From: Cognatundibacterium rugosum
GTDB taxonomy: Bacteria; Pseudomonadota; Gammaproteobacteria; Burkholderiales; Burkholderiaceae_D
DNA length: 64,000 nucleotides
Direction: 5' to 3'
Assembly: GCF_014284365.1 (NCBI RefSeq)
Contig: NZ_JACOGG010000001.1
Span: forward strand, 62,001 to 126,000
The translations under genes were made by a program, and so were the position numbers. Below, piece by piece: positions 1-7,356 of the stretch (its first letter is position 1; the number at the start of each line of letters is the position of its first letter). The notes beneath the pieces were generated by a model. The model did no database searches. It saw nothing but the letters and a program-made list of their open reading frames with translations, and had not been told where the DNA came from.

Positions 1-254
1 TTGACCGGCAAACTGAGGAAATAGCGCAGACTGCTGGCGGCGCTATGCCCCAGATGCTCGGCTGCAGTACGCACTTCAGTACGCGCTTCGCTGCGCATTT
101 GCGCTGCCCAAATCGCGTTCCCGGCAAACTGCACCAGCATCACGCCGGCCAGCATCACCAGACTCAGGCGCCCCAGTAAGGATTGCGGCACCCAGCGCGT
201 CAGTCTGCGCTGACAACGTACAGCGAAACTGTCCTGACTGCCAGGCGTGTTCAT
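1..254 (-). CDS. Sensor histidine kinase, N-terminal part (cut by window edge)
   Basis: Only the first 84 codons are inside the window; the gene continues beyond base 1. The start codon overlaps the stop of the response regulator by 4 bases (ATGA at 251-254), so the two are translationally coupled. The visible protein has a short basic head, one clear membrane segment at about residues 25-46 (LLGRLSLVMLAGVMLVQFAG) and then a periplasmic stretch rich in Arg, Glu and Ala, the usual layout of an inner-membrane sensor kinase. No kinase motif is visible, so the assignment rests on coupling to an OmpR-type regulator and on the membrane topology. Together with the solute-binding protein at 942-2237 it probably senses a sugar in the periplasm. 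Confidence 0.75.
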   Translation of the reverse strand, partial: MNTPGSQDSFAVRCQRRLTRWVPQSLLGRLSLVMLAGVMLVQFAGNAIWAAQMRSEARTEVRTAAEHLGHSAASSLRYFLSLPV

Positions 255-964
255 GCAGCGCTGCCTGAACTGACATCGGCCGAGAATACATAGCCAGCAC
301 CGCGTACGGTTTTGATTAATTGCGGCTGTTTTCCATCATCATGCAAACGCAGGCGCAGCCGGCTGATCTGCACGTCGAGCGAACGATCCAGTGGCCCGGC
401 ATCGCGGCCACGCGTTTCTTCGCTGAGTACATTGCGGTCCAGAATATCGCCCGGATGTTCCACGAAATACTTCAACAACTGAAAATCCATACCGGTCAGC
501 GCGATCAGTTCCCCCTCTGCATCCACCACAGAACGTTCGACGGTATCCATGGTGAAACCGGCAAAGCGGTAAAAACGCGGCGCCCCAGCAGTTTCTGAGC
601 CGACCCTGCGGTGTATCGCTTTAATACGCGCCAGCAATTCGCGTGGGTTGTAGGGCTTGGCGATGTAATCGTCGGCCCCCAGCTCCAGCCCGACGATACG
701 GTCTGTGTCGTCCGAACTGGCAGTCAGCATGATGATAGGAATATTCGACTTCTGGCGCACTGTTTTGCACAGTGCAAAGCCATCGGTGTCAGGCAGCATC
801 ACATCCAGTATCACCAGCGATAATTCTTCACTATAGCGCTGAAATTCAGTCAGAAATGACTCGCCGTTATGGGCCAGTTTGACTTCATACTGATTTTTTT
901 CCAGATAGGTTTTCAGCAAACTGCGGGTTTTCTGGTCATCATCAACGATTAATATCTTGCGCAT
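251..964 (-). CDS. OmpR-family response regulator of the sugar two-component system
   Basis: A 237-residue response regulator. The receiver domain (about residues 1-120) has the acidic pocket DDD at 8-10, phospho-acceptor Asp54 in LVILDVMLPDTDG, Thr81 and the conserved Lys103. The C-terminal winged helix ends in the family hallmark TVRGAGYVF. Two adjacent ATG codons (967 and 964) could start it; 964 gives the better distance from AGGA and starts at MRKILIVDD. The gene overlaps the end of the upstream binding-protein gene by 23 bases and the kinase gene by 4, so the three form one operon. Its likely targets are the divergent porin and transporter genes, where a repeated 20-bp site lies. GltR of Pseudomonas is the closest known functional parallel (inference). 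Confidence 0.9.
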   Translation of the reverse strand: MRKILIVDDDQKTRSLLKTYLEKNQYEVKLAHNGESFLTEFQRYSEELSLVILDVMLPDTDGFALCKTVRQKSNIPIIMLTASSDDTDRIVGLELGADDYIAKPYNPRELLARIKAIHRRVGSETAGAPRFYRFAGFTMDTVERSVVDAEGELIALTGMDFQLLKYFVEHPGDILDRNVLSEETRGRDAGPLDRSLDVQISRLRLRLHDDGKQPQLIKTVRGAGYVFSADVSSGSAA

Positions 965-2237
965 CATTTCCTGCTTTATTTTTTGGGAGGGCACGCACCA
1001 TGGTTGCGAGGCGCTTCTGTGCTTCTCCCACTGTCATCTGATCATCCATGAAGAAGCGATGGATTTCATTCATCATCGCATCTCTGGAAATTTCATCGGT
1101 CGCCATGCGGTGTGCAAAACTGGGTACCTGCACCGCAGCGCCGCCGGAAAATACTTTCCAGGCATTTCTGGCGCAACTGTCCATCTTACCCAGCTCGGGA
1201 TTTTTCAACACCGGTATCGACCCTTTTACCTGATTGTATTCCTGTTGCAGAGCTGGTGAGACCACCCATTGCGCCAGCTTTTCCTGCGCACTGCGTTTGC
1301 TATTGTCTTTGGCCAGCATCACCAGGGTATCCACATCATAGATATGGTAGGCCGCAGTACCTGGTACGGCCACGCAGGAAAAGCCCACGTCAGTGGCCTG
1401 ACCCAATGCATTGAGTTCGCCCTTGACCCAGTCCCCCATGATCAGCATGGCTGCCTGTCCATCAGCCAGCTGGCGGCTCAAATCCATCCACAGTTTGTCA
1501 GGCACAGGATTTGGCATGGCTTTTTTCAACAGACGCAGACGCTTCAATGCCTGTGCAAAGCGCGCATCCATCAATGCTGATGGTTGTTTGCGCACGAAGA
1601 TATCCTGATAAAAAGCCGGACTGGAGACCGACAGCAGCACCGTTTCAAACAGCGTTGCCACTTGCCATATCTCGCTGCTTTGCGCGAGTGGTGTGATGCC
1701 AGCCTGCTGCAGCTTACGTACCACCTGATCAAATTCGTCCCAGCTGGAAGGCGGTTCCAGTTCCAGTTTGCTGAAGATTTTTTTGTTATAAAACAGGGTA
1801 TTGATGCGGTGTATACCAAGCGGTGCAGCCACTACATGATTTTTTACCTGGATCAGATTCCAGACTTTAGGGAACAGGTTTTTTTCCCATTTACCAGACT
1901 GTGCCACGCTGTCTATCTCCAGCAGCAGACCCAACTCCGCCCATTCGGACACCAGCACGCCATTCAGTTGTGCGGCCTCGGGTGCATTGCCAGCCAGGAT
2001 GCGGCTCTTGAGTACGATACTGGCACCGACGCCGGAGCCACTGGGTACCAGGCCATCGCGCCATTGCAGATTATCCTGCGCCAGCTTTGTGGTCAGGAGA
2101 TTGACTGCCTGTTGCTCGCTGAGGGATTTCCACCAATGCAGAACCTGCACGGACTGCGCCTGTGCTGCCGTGCAGCTGACTGCCAGCAGACACGGCATGA
2201 ACAGACGGCGCCAGTGGCTGGGCCTGAACCGCAGCAT
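942..2237 (-). CDS. Periplasmic sugar-binding protein paralogue in the two-component operon
   Basis: A 431-residue family 1 extracellular solute-binding protein with a signal peptide ending near AAQAQS. It is a clear paralogue of the transporter binding protein at 4088-5341: matching blocks include VLHWW/VLHYW, SRILAGNAP/ARVIAGSAP, MGDWVKGE/MGDWAKGE, KGSIPV/KGSIPA and VPSFAH. The start at 2237 follows GGAGGAAGG with about 8 bases of spacing; an in-frame extension upstream has no such site. There is no permease gene on this strand. It is instead the first gene of an operon with a response regulator and a kinase, so it most likely acts as the periplasmic sensory partner of the kinase rather than in transport (inference). 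Several ligand-pocket tryptophans of the paralogue are changed, so its ligand may differ. Confidence 0.88.
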   Translation of the reverse strand: MLRFRPSHWRRLFMPCLLAVSCTAAQAQSVQVLHWWKSLSEQQAVNLLTTKLAQDNLQWRDGLVPSGSGVGASIVLKSRILAGNAPEAAQLNGVLVSEWAELGLLLEIDSVAQSGKWEKNLFPKVWNLIQVKNHVVAAPLGIHRINTLFYNKKIFSKLELEPPSSWDEFDQVVRKLQQAGITPLAQSSEIWQVATLFETVLLSVSSPAFYQDIFVRKQPSALMDARFAQALKRLRLLKKAMPNPVPDKLWMDLSRQLADGQAAMLIMGDWVKGELNALGQATDVGFSCVAVPGTAAYHIYDVDTLVMLAKDNSKRSAQEKLAQWVVSPALQQEYNQVKGSIPVLKNPELGKMDSCARNAWKVFSGGAAVQVPSFAHRMATDEISRDAMMNEIHRFFMDDQMTVGEAQKRLATMVRALPKNKAGNDAQDINR

Positions 2238-2314
2238 GCGTGTACCTTCCTCCGCGGGCAAGAAATCTTGTTGTTCTGTTTGCACCGTTCGGATCCTTCT
2301 TTGTCTCGGCACAG

Positions 2315-2343
2315 ACTATAGCGCAAACCAGCCAGCTTACCGA
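2315..2343 (-). promoter_or_regulatory. Candidate promoter of the binding protein/two-component operon
   Basis: On the minus strand a TATAGT (-10) occupies 2315-2320. A 17-base spacer leads to TCGGTA, a poor -35 match, which suggests activator dependence. Predicted transcription starts near 2308, giving a leader of about 70 bases before the start codon at 2237. One copy of the repeated 20-bp site (2361-2380) lies just upstream. Confidence 0.45.
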
Positions 2344-2360
2344 GGTAAAAAAGCATAGGT

Positions 2361-2380
2361 CTTTGTAAAGAAGTGTGAGC
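2361..2380. promoter_or_regulatory. Candidate operator, copy 1 of a 20-bp direct repeat
   Basis: The sequence CTTTGTAAAGAAGTGTGAGC matches 16 of 20 bases of a second copy at 2473-2492. The first ten bases are nearly palindromic (CTTTGTAAAG). It lies about 62 bp upstream of the predicted start of the leftward operon, a normal position for an activator. Binding by the neighbouring response regulator is an inference. Confidence 0.45.
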
Positions 2381-2472
2381 CTGTCTTGCAAAGCATTACT
2401 ACGGGAATTAACGCGATTTCCCCCTTGTCAGTCAGTGTTTTCTGATGAAGCACTGCGACAGTGCTCAGTCCA

Positions 2473-2492
2473 CTTTGTAAAGTTATGTAAGC
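2473..2492. promoter_or_regulatory. Candidate operator, copy 2 of a 20-bp direct repeat
   Basis: The sequence CTTTGTAAAGTTATGTAAGC ends 7 bases before the -35 element of the porin promoter at 2500. Its centre lies about 52 bp upstream of the predicted transcription start, which suits a class I or II activator. The two copies are 112 bp apart. Confidence 0.5.
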
Positions 2493-2499
2493 ACACGAA

Positions 2500-2528
2500 T
2501 TGAAAGTATTTAATATTTTCCATATAAA
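2500..2528 (+). promoter_or_regulatory. Sigma-70 type promoter of the porin/transporter operon
   Basis: TTGAAA at 2500-2505 and TATAAA at 2523-2528 are separated by exactly 17 bases in an AT-rich stretch. Transcription should start near 2535, leaving a leader of about 175 bases before the porin start codon at 2710. This is the best promoter match in the 472-bp divergent intergenic region. Confidence 0.65.
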
Positions 2529-2609
2529 TCAAATACTTAGCCTATCACCCCGGATTACGCCACAGTTCACTGGTATCACATTGACCGCGCTGATAATGTC
2601 TGCCTGCCG

Positions 2610-2667
2610 CAACAAAAACCAGCATGAGTCCTCTCTACCCCTACATTCCACATGCTGGCTTTTGTTG
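2610..2667 (+). other. Long hairpin in the porin mRNA leader
   Basis: The arms 2610-2626 (CAACAAAAACCAGCATG) and 2651-2667 are 17 bases each and complementary except for one position; the loop is 24 bases. The hairpin lies inside the predicted leader, ends 43 bases before the start codon and is not followed by a T-run, so it is not a standard terminator. It could protect the 5' end, bind a small RNA or protein, or act as a DNA operator. Confidence 0.6.
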
Positions 2668-2709
2668 TCGCACCCCATAAAACACTTAGATCAAAAAGAC
2701 GGAGACAAC

Positions 2710-3966
2710 ATGAAATACAGCAAACTGCGCGGTATGTCCGCGTTGGTCGCGCTCGCCCTGAGCGCAGGTATGGCACAGGCCAGCGAAGCAGAAGGTGAAT
2801 TCCACGGTTATTTGCGTGCCGGCGTCGGCAGCAGTTCAGAAAAAGGCCCGCAAAGTTGCTTCGACCTCGGCGGCAATACCATGAAGTATCGCCTTGGCAA
2901 TGAATGCGACAGCTACTTTGAAGGCGGCTATACCAAAGAACTCGCAAAGTCCGCCAATGGTGTGAGCTTTGTCGGCACTGTGTGGCTGGATGCGTATAAA
3001 AATGGCTCTGACTTCGGCAATGCCAAACCGGAAATCGCCAAAGCCTATGTCGAAGCCAAAGGTCTGGACTTCCTGAATGGCGGTGTGGCCTGGATCGGTA
3101 AGCGTTACTACTTCCGTCCCGATATTCACATGCTGGACCTGCAATACATCAATCTGAACGGTACCGGTGGTGGCTTCGACAAAATCGGTCTGGGGCCGGG
3201 CAAATTCAGCTACGCGATTTTTAAAGACAATGACAGCAATGTGTTTGATGCAAAATCCGGCAAACAGCTGAGCAGCGACGCAGCATTGCGTCAAAACCTG
3301 ACTTACGAAGGTTTGCCGGTGAATCAGGATGGCACGATCGATGCGGCCTTATCGCTGATCAGTGCGCAAGGAACAGACCGCCACAATGGCTGGCAATTAT
3401 CGGTATTCCACAAGCAGGATAAAGTATTCGGCGGCAACAATACCGTCGGTATTCAATATGGCGTGGGTCCCGGCACCGGCGTGGGCGGCCCTTGCTGCGA
3501 CCGTATCGGCAGCTCAGGCAGCACCCTGCTGGGTTCGGATGTCACGCGTCTGCGTATTTTCAATGATCTGGTGATACAGCCTACCCGTCAGTTCAGCATG
3601 GAATTCGTGGCGCTGATGCAGCGTGACAAATCAAATGCAGGTGGTTCTTCAACCTGGACGACCTTAGGTGCGCGTCCGGTCTATGCCTTTACACAAAATC
3701 TGAAACTGCAGGCCGAACTCGGTACCAGCCGTGTGACCCAGGCCAACGGTGGTGAAGCCCTGCGTCTGACCAAACTGACTATTGCACCGACCATCACCAT
3801 GGGCGAAAGCTACTGGTCACGTCCTGAGCTGCGCGCGTTTGTCACGTATGGCAAATGGAATAATGCAGCGACGGCTGCAGTCAACGCCAGCAATAACTCC
3901 GGCCCGGTGTATGGCAATAACACCAGCGGCACCTCGGTTGGTATCCAGCTGGAAACCTGGTTCTAA
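2710..3966 (+). CDS. LamB-type carbohydrate porin
   Basis: A 418-residue outer-membrane porin of the maltoporin (LamB) family. The signal peptide is cut near MAQASEA. The mature part opens with the family blocks FHGYLRAGVG, CF...KYRLGNECDSY and, near residue 135, WIGKRYYFRPDIHMLDLQY, and the protein ends in ETWF with the terminal Phe needed for barrel assembly. GGAG at 2701-2704 sits 5 bases before the ATG; an in-frame extension back to 2500 overlaps the promoter and is rejected. It heads the operon with the ABC transporter and glucokinase, so its physiological substrate is more likely glucose or a related sugar than maltodextrin (inference). In Pseudomonas the equivalent role is filled by OprB, a different family. 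Confidence 0.9.
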   Translation: MKYSKLRGMSALVALALSAGMAQASEAEGEFHGYLRAGVGSSSEKGPQSCFDLGGNTMKYRLGNECDSYFEGGYTKELAKSANGVSFVGTVWLDAYKNGSDFGNAKPEIAKAYVEAKGLDFLNGGVAWIGKRYYFRPDIHMLDLQYINLNGTGGGFDKIGLGPGKFSYAIFKDNDSNVFDAKSGKQLSSDAALRQNLTYEGLPVNQDGTIDAALSLISAQGTDRHNGWQLSVFHKQDKVFGGNNTVGIQYGVGPGTGVGGPCCDRIGSSGSTLLGSDVTRLRIFNDLVIQPTRQFSMEFVALMQRDKSNAGGSSTWTTLGARPVYAFTQNLKLQAELGTSRVTQANGGEALRLTKLTIAPTITMGESYWSRPELRAFVTYGKWNNAATAAVNASNNSGPVYGNNTSGTSVGIQLETWF

Positions 3967-4006
3967 AGCAGTGAAACAAGGCTGTTAAGAACCGAAATCT
4001 GATCCC

Positions 4007-4026
4007 GGCGCCACCAGGCTGGCGCC
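4007..4026 (+). other. Intercistronic hairpin between porin and binding-protein genes
   Basis: GGCGCCA at 4007-4013 pairs perfectly with TGGCGCC at 4020-4026 around a 6-base loop. There is no T-run, so it is more likely an mRNA processing or stability element than a terminator. It lies about 60 bases before the next start codon. Confidence 0.5.
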
Positions 4027-4087
4027 ACTTGCATACAGAGGCGTATACCTTCATCCACACAGGATGCGCCCATCCGGAGATAAATTC

Positions 4088-5341
4088 ATGAAACTCAAAC
4101 AAATCGTACAAGCCACCCTGGCTGCTGCCAGCCTGCTGGCTATCCCACTGTCCGGCATGGCCGCAGAAGTCGAAGTGCTGCACTACTGGACATCCGGTGG
4201 CGAAGCCAAATCGGCAGCAGAATTAAAAAAACTGATGGAAGCCAAAGGCGTGAGCTGGAAAGACTTCGCTGTGGCCGGTGGTGGTGGTGAAAATGCGATG
4301 ACGGCGCTCAAGGCGCGTGTGATTGCGGGCAGCGCGCCAACCGCAGCGCAGATCAAAGGCCCATCAATACAGGAATGGGGCAAAGAAGGTGTGCTGGCTA
4401 ATATCGACGTCGCTGCAAACGAAGGCAAATGGGATGCCAGCTTGCCTAAAGTCGTGTCTAACGTCATGAAGTACCAAGGTCATTATGTGGCAGTACCTGT
4501 CAACGTGCATCGCGTCAACTGGCTGTGGGTGAATCCTGAAGTACTGAAAAAAGCCGGTGCCACCGCGCCAAGCAATTTCGAGGAATTCTTTGTCGCCGCT
4601 GACAAAATCAAAAAAGCCGGCCTGATTGCGGTCGCCCATGGCGGCCAGCCTTGGCAAGATGCAACCGTGTTTGAATCGGTGGTGTTAGGTGTGGGCGGTG
4701 CTGCGTTCTATCAGAAAGCACTGGTACAACTCGATCCCGCCAGCCTCAACAGCCCGACTATGATTAAAGCCTTCGATACCCTGGCCAAAATCAAAACCTA
4801 TATCGATAAAGATGCAGCTGGTCGCGACTGGAATCTGGCAACGGCCATGGTCATCAATGGCAAAGCCGGTATGCAGTTCATGGGTGACTGGGCTAAGGGT
4901 GAATTCAGCGCAGCAGGTAAACAGCCGGGCAAAGATTATCTCTGTCTGCCTGCACCGGGCACGGAAAAAGCCTTCACGTTCAATATCGATTCGCTGGCGA
5001 TGTTCAATGTCAAAGGCGCAGATCAGCAAAAAGCCCAGCAGACGCTGGCGAATGCGGTGATGAGCCCGGAATTTCAGGAAGTCTTCAACCTGAACAAAGG
5101 TTCTATCCCAGCCCGAGCCGGTGTATCGCGTGCCAAGTTTGACAGCTGCGCACTGAAATCCATGGATGACATGGATGCGACCAGCAAATCTGGCGGCCTG
5201 GTACCAAGCTTCGCGCATGGTATGGCGATAGACTCCGCCAAAGCCGGCGCAATTCAGGACGTGGTGGCGCGCTTTATGAACTCCACAATGACTTCTCAGG
5301 CAGCCGCATCGGCGCTGGTCAAAGCTGCGAAAGCAAAATAA
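4088..5341 (+). CDS. gtsA: Glucose/mannose-type ABC transporter, substrate-binding protein
   Basis: A 417-residue periplasmic binding protein (family 1) with a signal peptide ending at GMAAEVEV. The blocks HYWTSGGE, AGGGGENAMT, AQIKGPSIQEW, VPVNVHRVNWLW, AHGGQPWQDATVFESV and MQFMGDWAKGEF closely match the GtsA glucose-binding protein of Pseudomonas, as I recall that sequence. GGAG at 4074-4077 supports the ATG at 4088. It is the second gene of the operon and is followed by two permease genes and an ATPase gene. Hairpins on both sides of the gene (4007-4026 and 5441-5468) may let it be made in excess over the permeases, as is usual for binding proteins. A sensory paralogue lies at 942-2237. 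Confidence 0.92.
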   Translation: MKLKQIVQATLAAASLLAIPLSGMAAEVEVLHYWTSGGEAKSAAELKKLMEAKGVSWKDFAVAGGGGENAMTALKARVIAGSAPTAAQIKGPSIQEWGKEGVLANIDVAANEGKWDASLPKVVSNVMKYQGHYVAVPVNVHRVNWLWVNPEVLKKAGATAPSNFEEFFVAADKIKKAGLIAVAHGGQPWQDATVFESVVLGVGGAAFYQKALVQLDPASLNSPTMIKAFDTLAKIKTYIDKDAAGRDWNLATAMVINGKAGMQFMGDWAKGEFSAAGKQPGKDYLCLPAPGTEKAFTFNIDSLAMFNVKGADQQKAQQTLANAVMSPEFQEVFNLNKGSIPARAGVSRAKFDSCALKSMDDMDATSKSGGLVPSFAHGMAIDSAKAGAIQDVVARFMNSTMTSQAAASALVKAAKAK

Positions 5342-5440
5342 GCCAAATAAGCAGGTCCCGCTGCTGCCCCGTGCAAAGTCAAAGGTACAGGACAGCAGCA
5401 ACCATCAGTTCAGGTAGCGGCATATCATCTGCATCTGCAT

Positions 5441-5468
5441 CTGCGTTTGCCATGCATGGCGGACGCAG
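5441..5468 (+). other. Intercistronic hairpin between gtsA and gtsB
   Basis: A 28-base stretch from CTGCGTTTGC to GGACGCAG folds on itself; all positions pair in RNA, with two G-U pairs, apart from the tip at GCATGC. It ends 31 bases before the gtsB start codon and has no T-run. A stable structure here fits 3' protection of the binding-protein message and lower expression of the permeases. Confidence 0.55.
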
Positions 5469-5499
5469 CTGTGCCGCTACAGTCCCGGAGAATTTGAGT

Positions 5500-6441
5500 A
5501 TGTCGGTCAGCCTTTCGTCTTCCCCTGCTTCATCCCCAGTCAGTCTGCCGCTCACGCGACGGCTGGCACATCTGGGTGACCGCTGGTTACCCAGACTGGT
5601 GTTATCCCCCACCGTATTTGCGTCATTGCTGTTTGTGTATGGCTTCATCGCTTTCACGGCTTATCTGTCGCTGACAGAATCCCGGCTGATGCCGAATTAC
5701 AGCTTCGCCGGTCTGGAGCAATACAACGCCCTGTTTGATCTTGATCGCTGGTGGGTATCTGCAGCCAATCTGGGTATTTTCGGCGGCTTATTTATCCTGA
5801 TTTGCCTGATCACCGGCTTATTGCTGGCAGTGTTTCTGGATCAAAAAATCCGCATTGAAGGCGCACTGCGCGCCATCTATCTGTATCCGATGGCGCTGTC
5901 TTTTATCGTCACCGGCGCGGCCTGGAAATGGATCTTGAATCCCGGACTCGGTCTGGAAAAAATGCTGCATGACTGGGGCTATACCCAGTTTTCTATGGAC
6001 TGGCTGGTGGATTCTGATATGGCGATTTACACCGTGGTCATCGCCGGTGTCTGGCAATCTTCAGGCTTTGTGATGGCCTTGTTTCTCGCCGGTTTGCGCG
6101 GCGTGGATGACAGCATCATTAAAGCTGCCATGGTCGATGGCGCCAGTCTGCCTACCATCTACCGTAAGATCGTGATACCGGCACTGCGTCCTGTGTTCTT
6201 TAGTGTCTTACTGGTACTTAGCCATATTGCGATCAAGAGTTTCGATCTGGTGATGGCACTGACTGCGGGAGGTCCCGGTACTTCCTCGGATGTGCCTGCG
6301 ATTTTCATGTATCAGTTTTCTTTCACACGCGGACAACTGGGTCTGGGCGCGGCGTCGGCCATGATGATGCTGATGACAGTACTGGCGGTACTGGTACCGC
6401 TGATTTATCTGGAAACCAAGGAGGCTGGCCGTGCGCGCTGA
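5500..6441 (+). CDS. gtsB: Sugar ABC transporter permease 1
   Basis: A 313-residue inner-membrane permease of the MalF/UgpA class. About six hydrophobic segments are visible, the first at roughly residues 40-62. The cytoplasmic EAA loop near residue 210 reads VDGASLPTIYRKIVIPALRP. A start at 5500 is chosen because GGAG at 5487-5490 is correctly spaced; reading back to 5371 would add a Ser/Ala-rich tail encoded by the intercistronic hairpin region. It overlaps the next permease gene by 11 bases. With gtsC it forms the membrane channel served by the ATPase at 7357-8493. Confidence 0.9.
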   Translation: MSVSLSSSPASSPVSLPLTRRLAHLGDRWLPRLVLSPTVFASLLFVYGFIAFTAYLSLTESRLMPNYSFAGLEQYNALFDLDRWWVSAANLGIFGGLFILICLITGLLLAVFLDQKIRIEGALRAIYLYPMALSFIVTGAAWKWILNPGLGLEKMLHDWGYTQFSMDWLVDSDMAIYTVVIAGVWQSSGFVMALFLAGLRGVDDSIIKAAMVDGASLPTIYRKIVIPALRPVFFSVLLVLSHIAIKSFDLVMALTAGGPGTSSDVPAIFMYQFSFTRGQLGLGAASAMMMLMTVLAVLVPLIYLETKEAGRAR

Positions 6442-7294
6442 TTCCCAAGGCCGTATTGGCCGTCTGTTCATTTATCTGTTGTTGATCCTGTGTGCTTTGT
6501 ATTACCTGGCACCGCTGTATGTGATGCTGACCACCTCGGTCAAAACCCTGGACGAAATCCGCGCGGGCAATCTGCTCGACTTACCAGCCCAGCTCAATCT
6601 GCAAGCCTGGCAAAAAGCCTGGAGTGGCGCCTGCACCGGCGTCAGCTGCGAGGGATTGGCGCCTTACTTCTGGAACTCGGTCAAGATGGCTGTGCCTGCG
6701 GTGCTGATCTCTACCCTGATCGGCTCCGTCAATGGCTACGTACTCGCGCACTGGAAATTCCGTGGCTCGGAAATCGTGTTCACCGCGCTGATGGTGGGCT
6801 GCTTCATCCCGTTTCAGGTGGTGATTCTGCCGATGGCGCGGCTGCTTGGACTGGCCGGTTTATCGAACACTACCGCAGGTCTGGTATTGGTGCATATCGT
6901 GTACGGCGTCGCATTTACTACGCTGTTCTTCCGCAATTACTACGTGAGCGTACCGGATGAACTGGTGAAAGCGGCGCGTATCGATGGCGCAGGTTTTTTC
7001 CGGATTTACCGCAGTGTGATTCTGCCTTTATCGCTACCGATTTTCATGGTTTGCTTTATCTGGCAATTCACCCAGATCTGGAATGACTTCCTGTTCGGCG
7101 TGGTGTTTGGCGGCACCGATGCACAACCCGTCACGGTAGCACTGAATAACCTGGTCAATACCTCAACCGGCGTGACGGAATACAACGTGAATATGGCGGC
7201 CGCCATCATTGCCGCACTGCCCACGCTGGGCCTGTATCTGCTGGCCGGAAAATATTTTGTACGCGGCCTGACTGCCGGTGCGGTCAAAGGCTGA
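6431..7294 (+). CDS. gtsC: Sugar ABC transporter permease 2
   Basis: A 287-residue permease of the MalG/UgpE class, starting at GTG with a strong AAGGAGG about 9 bases upstream. It has a single N-terminal membrane helix (LFIYLLLILCALYYLAPLYV), then five more hydrophobic segments. The EAA loop near residue 186 reads ARIDGAGFFRIYRSVILPLS. The 11-base overlap with gtsB implies translational coupling and equal synthesis of both permeases. Confidence 0.9.
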   Translation: MRADSQGRIGRLFIYLLLILCALYYLAPLYVMLTTSVKTLDEIRAGNLLDLPAQLNLQAWQKAWSGACTGVSCEGLAPYFWNSVKMAVPAVLISTLIGSVNGYVLAHWKFRGSEIVFTALMVGCFIPFQVVILPMARLLGLAGLSNTTAGLVLVHIVYGVAFTTLFFRNYYVSVPDELVKAARIDGAGFFRIYRSVILPLSLPIFMVCFIWQFTQIWNDFLFGVVFGGTDAQPVTVALNNLVNTSTGVTEYNVNMAAAIIAALPTLGLYLLAGKYFVRGLTAGAVKG

Positions 7295-7356
7295 TCTGCC
7301 AAGCGAATGCGATGCAGATTAAATAAACAAAGCAAGATCTGAAGGAGACTCAATTT

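Noticed and set aside
1584-2321. A 245-residue open frame opposite the sensor binding protein
   Set aside because: The opposite strand encodes a clear binding protein with signal peptide and family blocks; the frame has no start signal.
5427-5447. Tandem ATCTGC repeats taken as a possible short-repeat array
   Set aside because: Only three imperfect copies; part of the gtsA-gtsB hairpin region and not a CRISPR or minisatellite.
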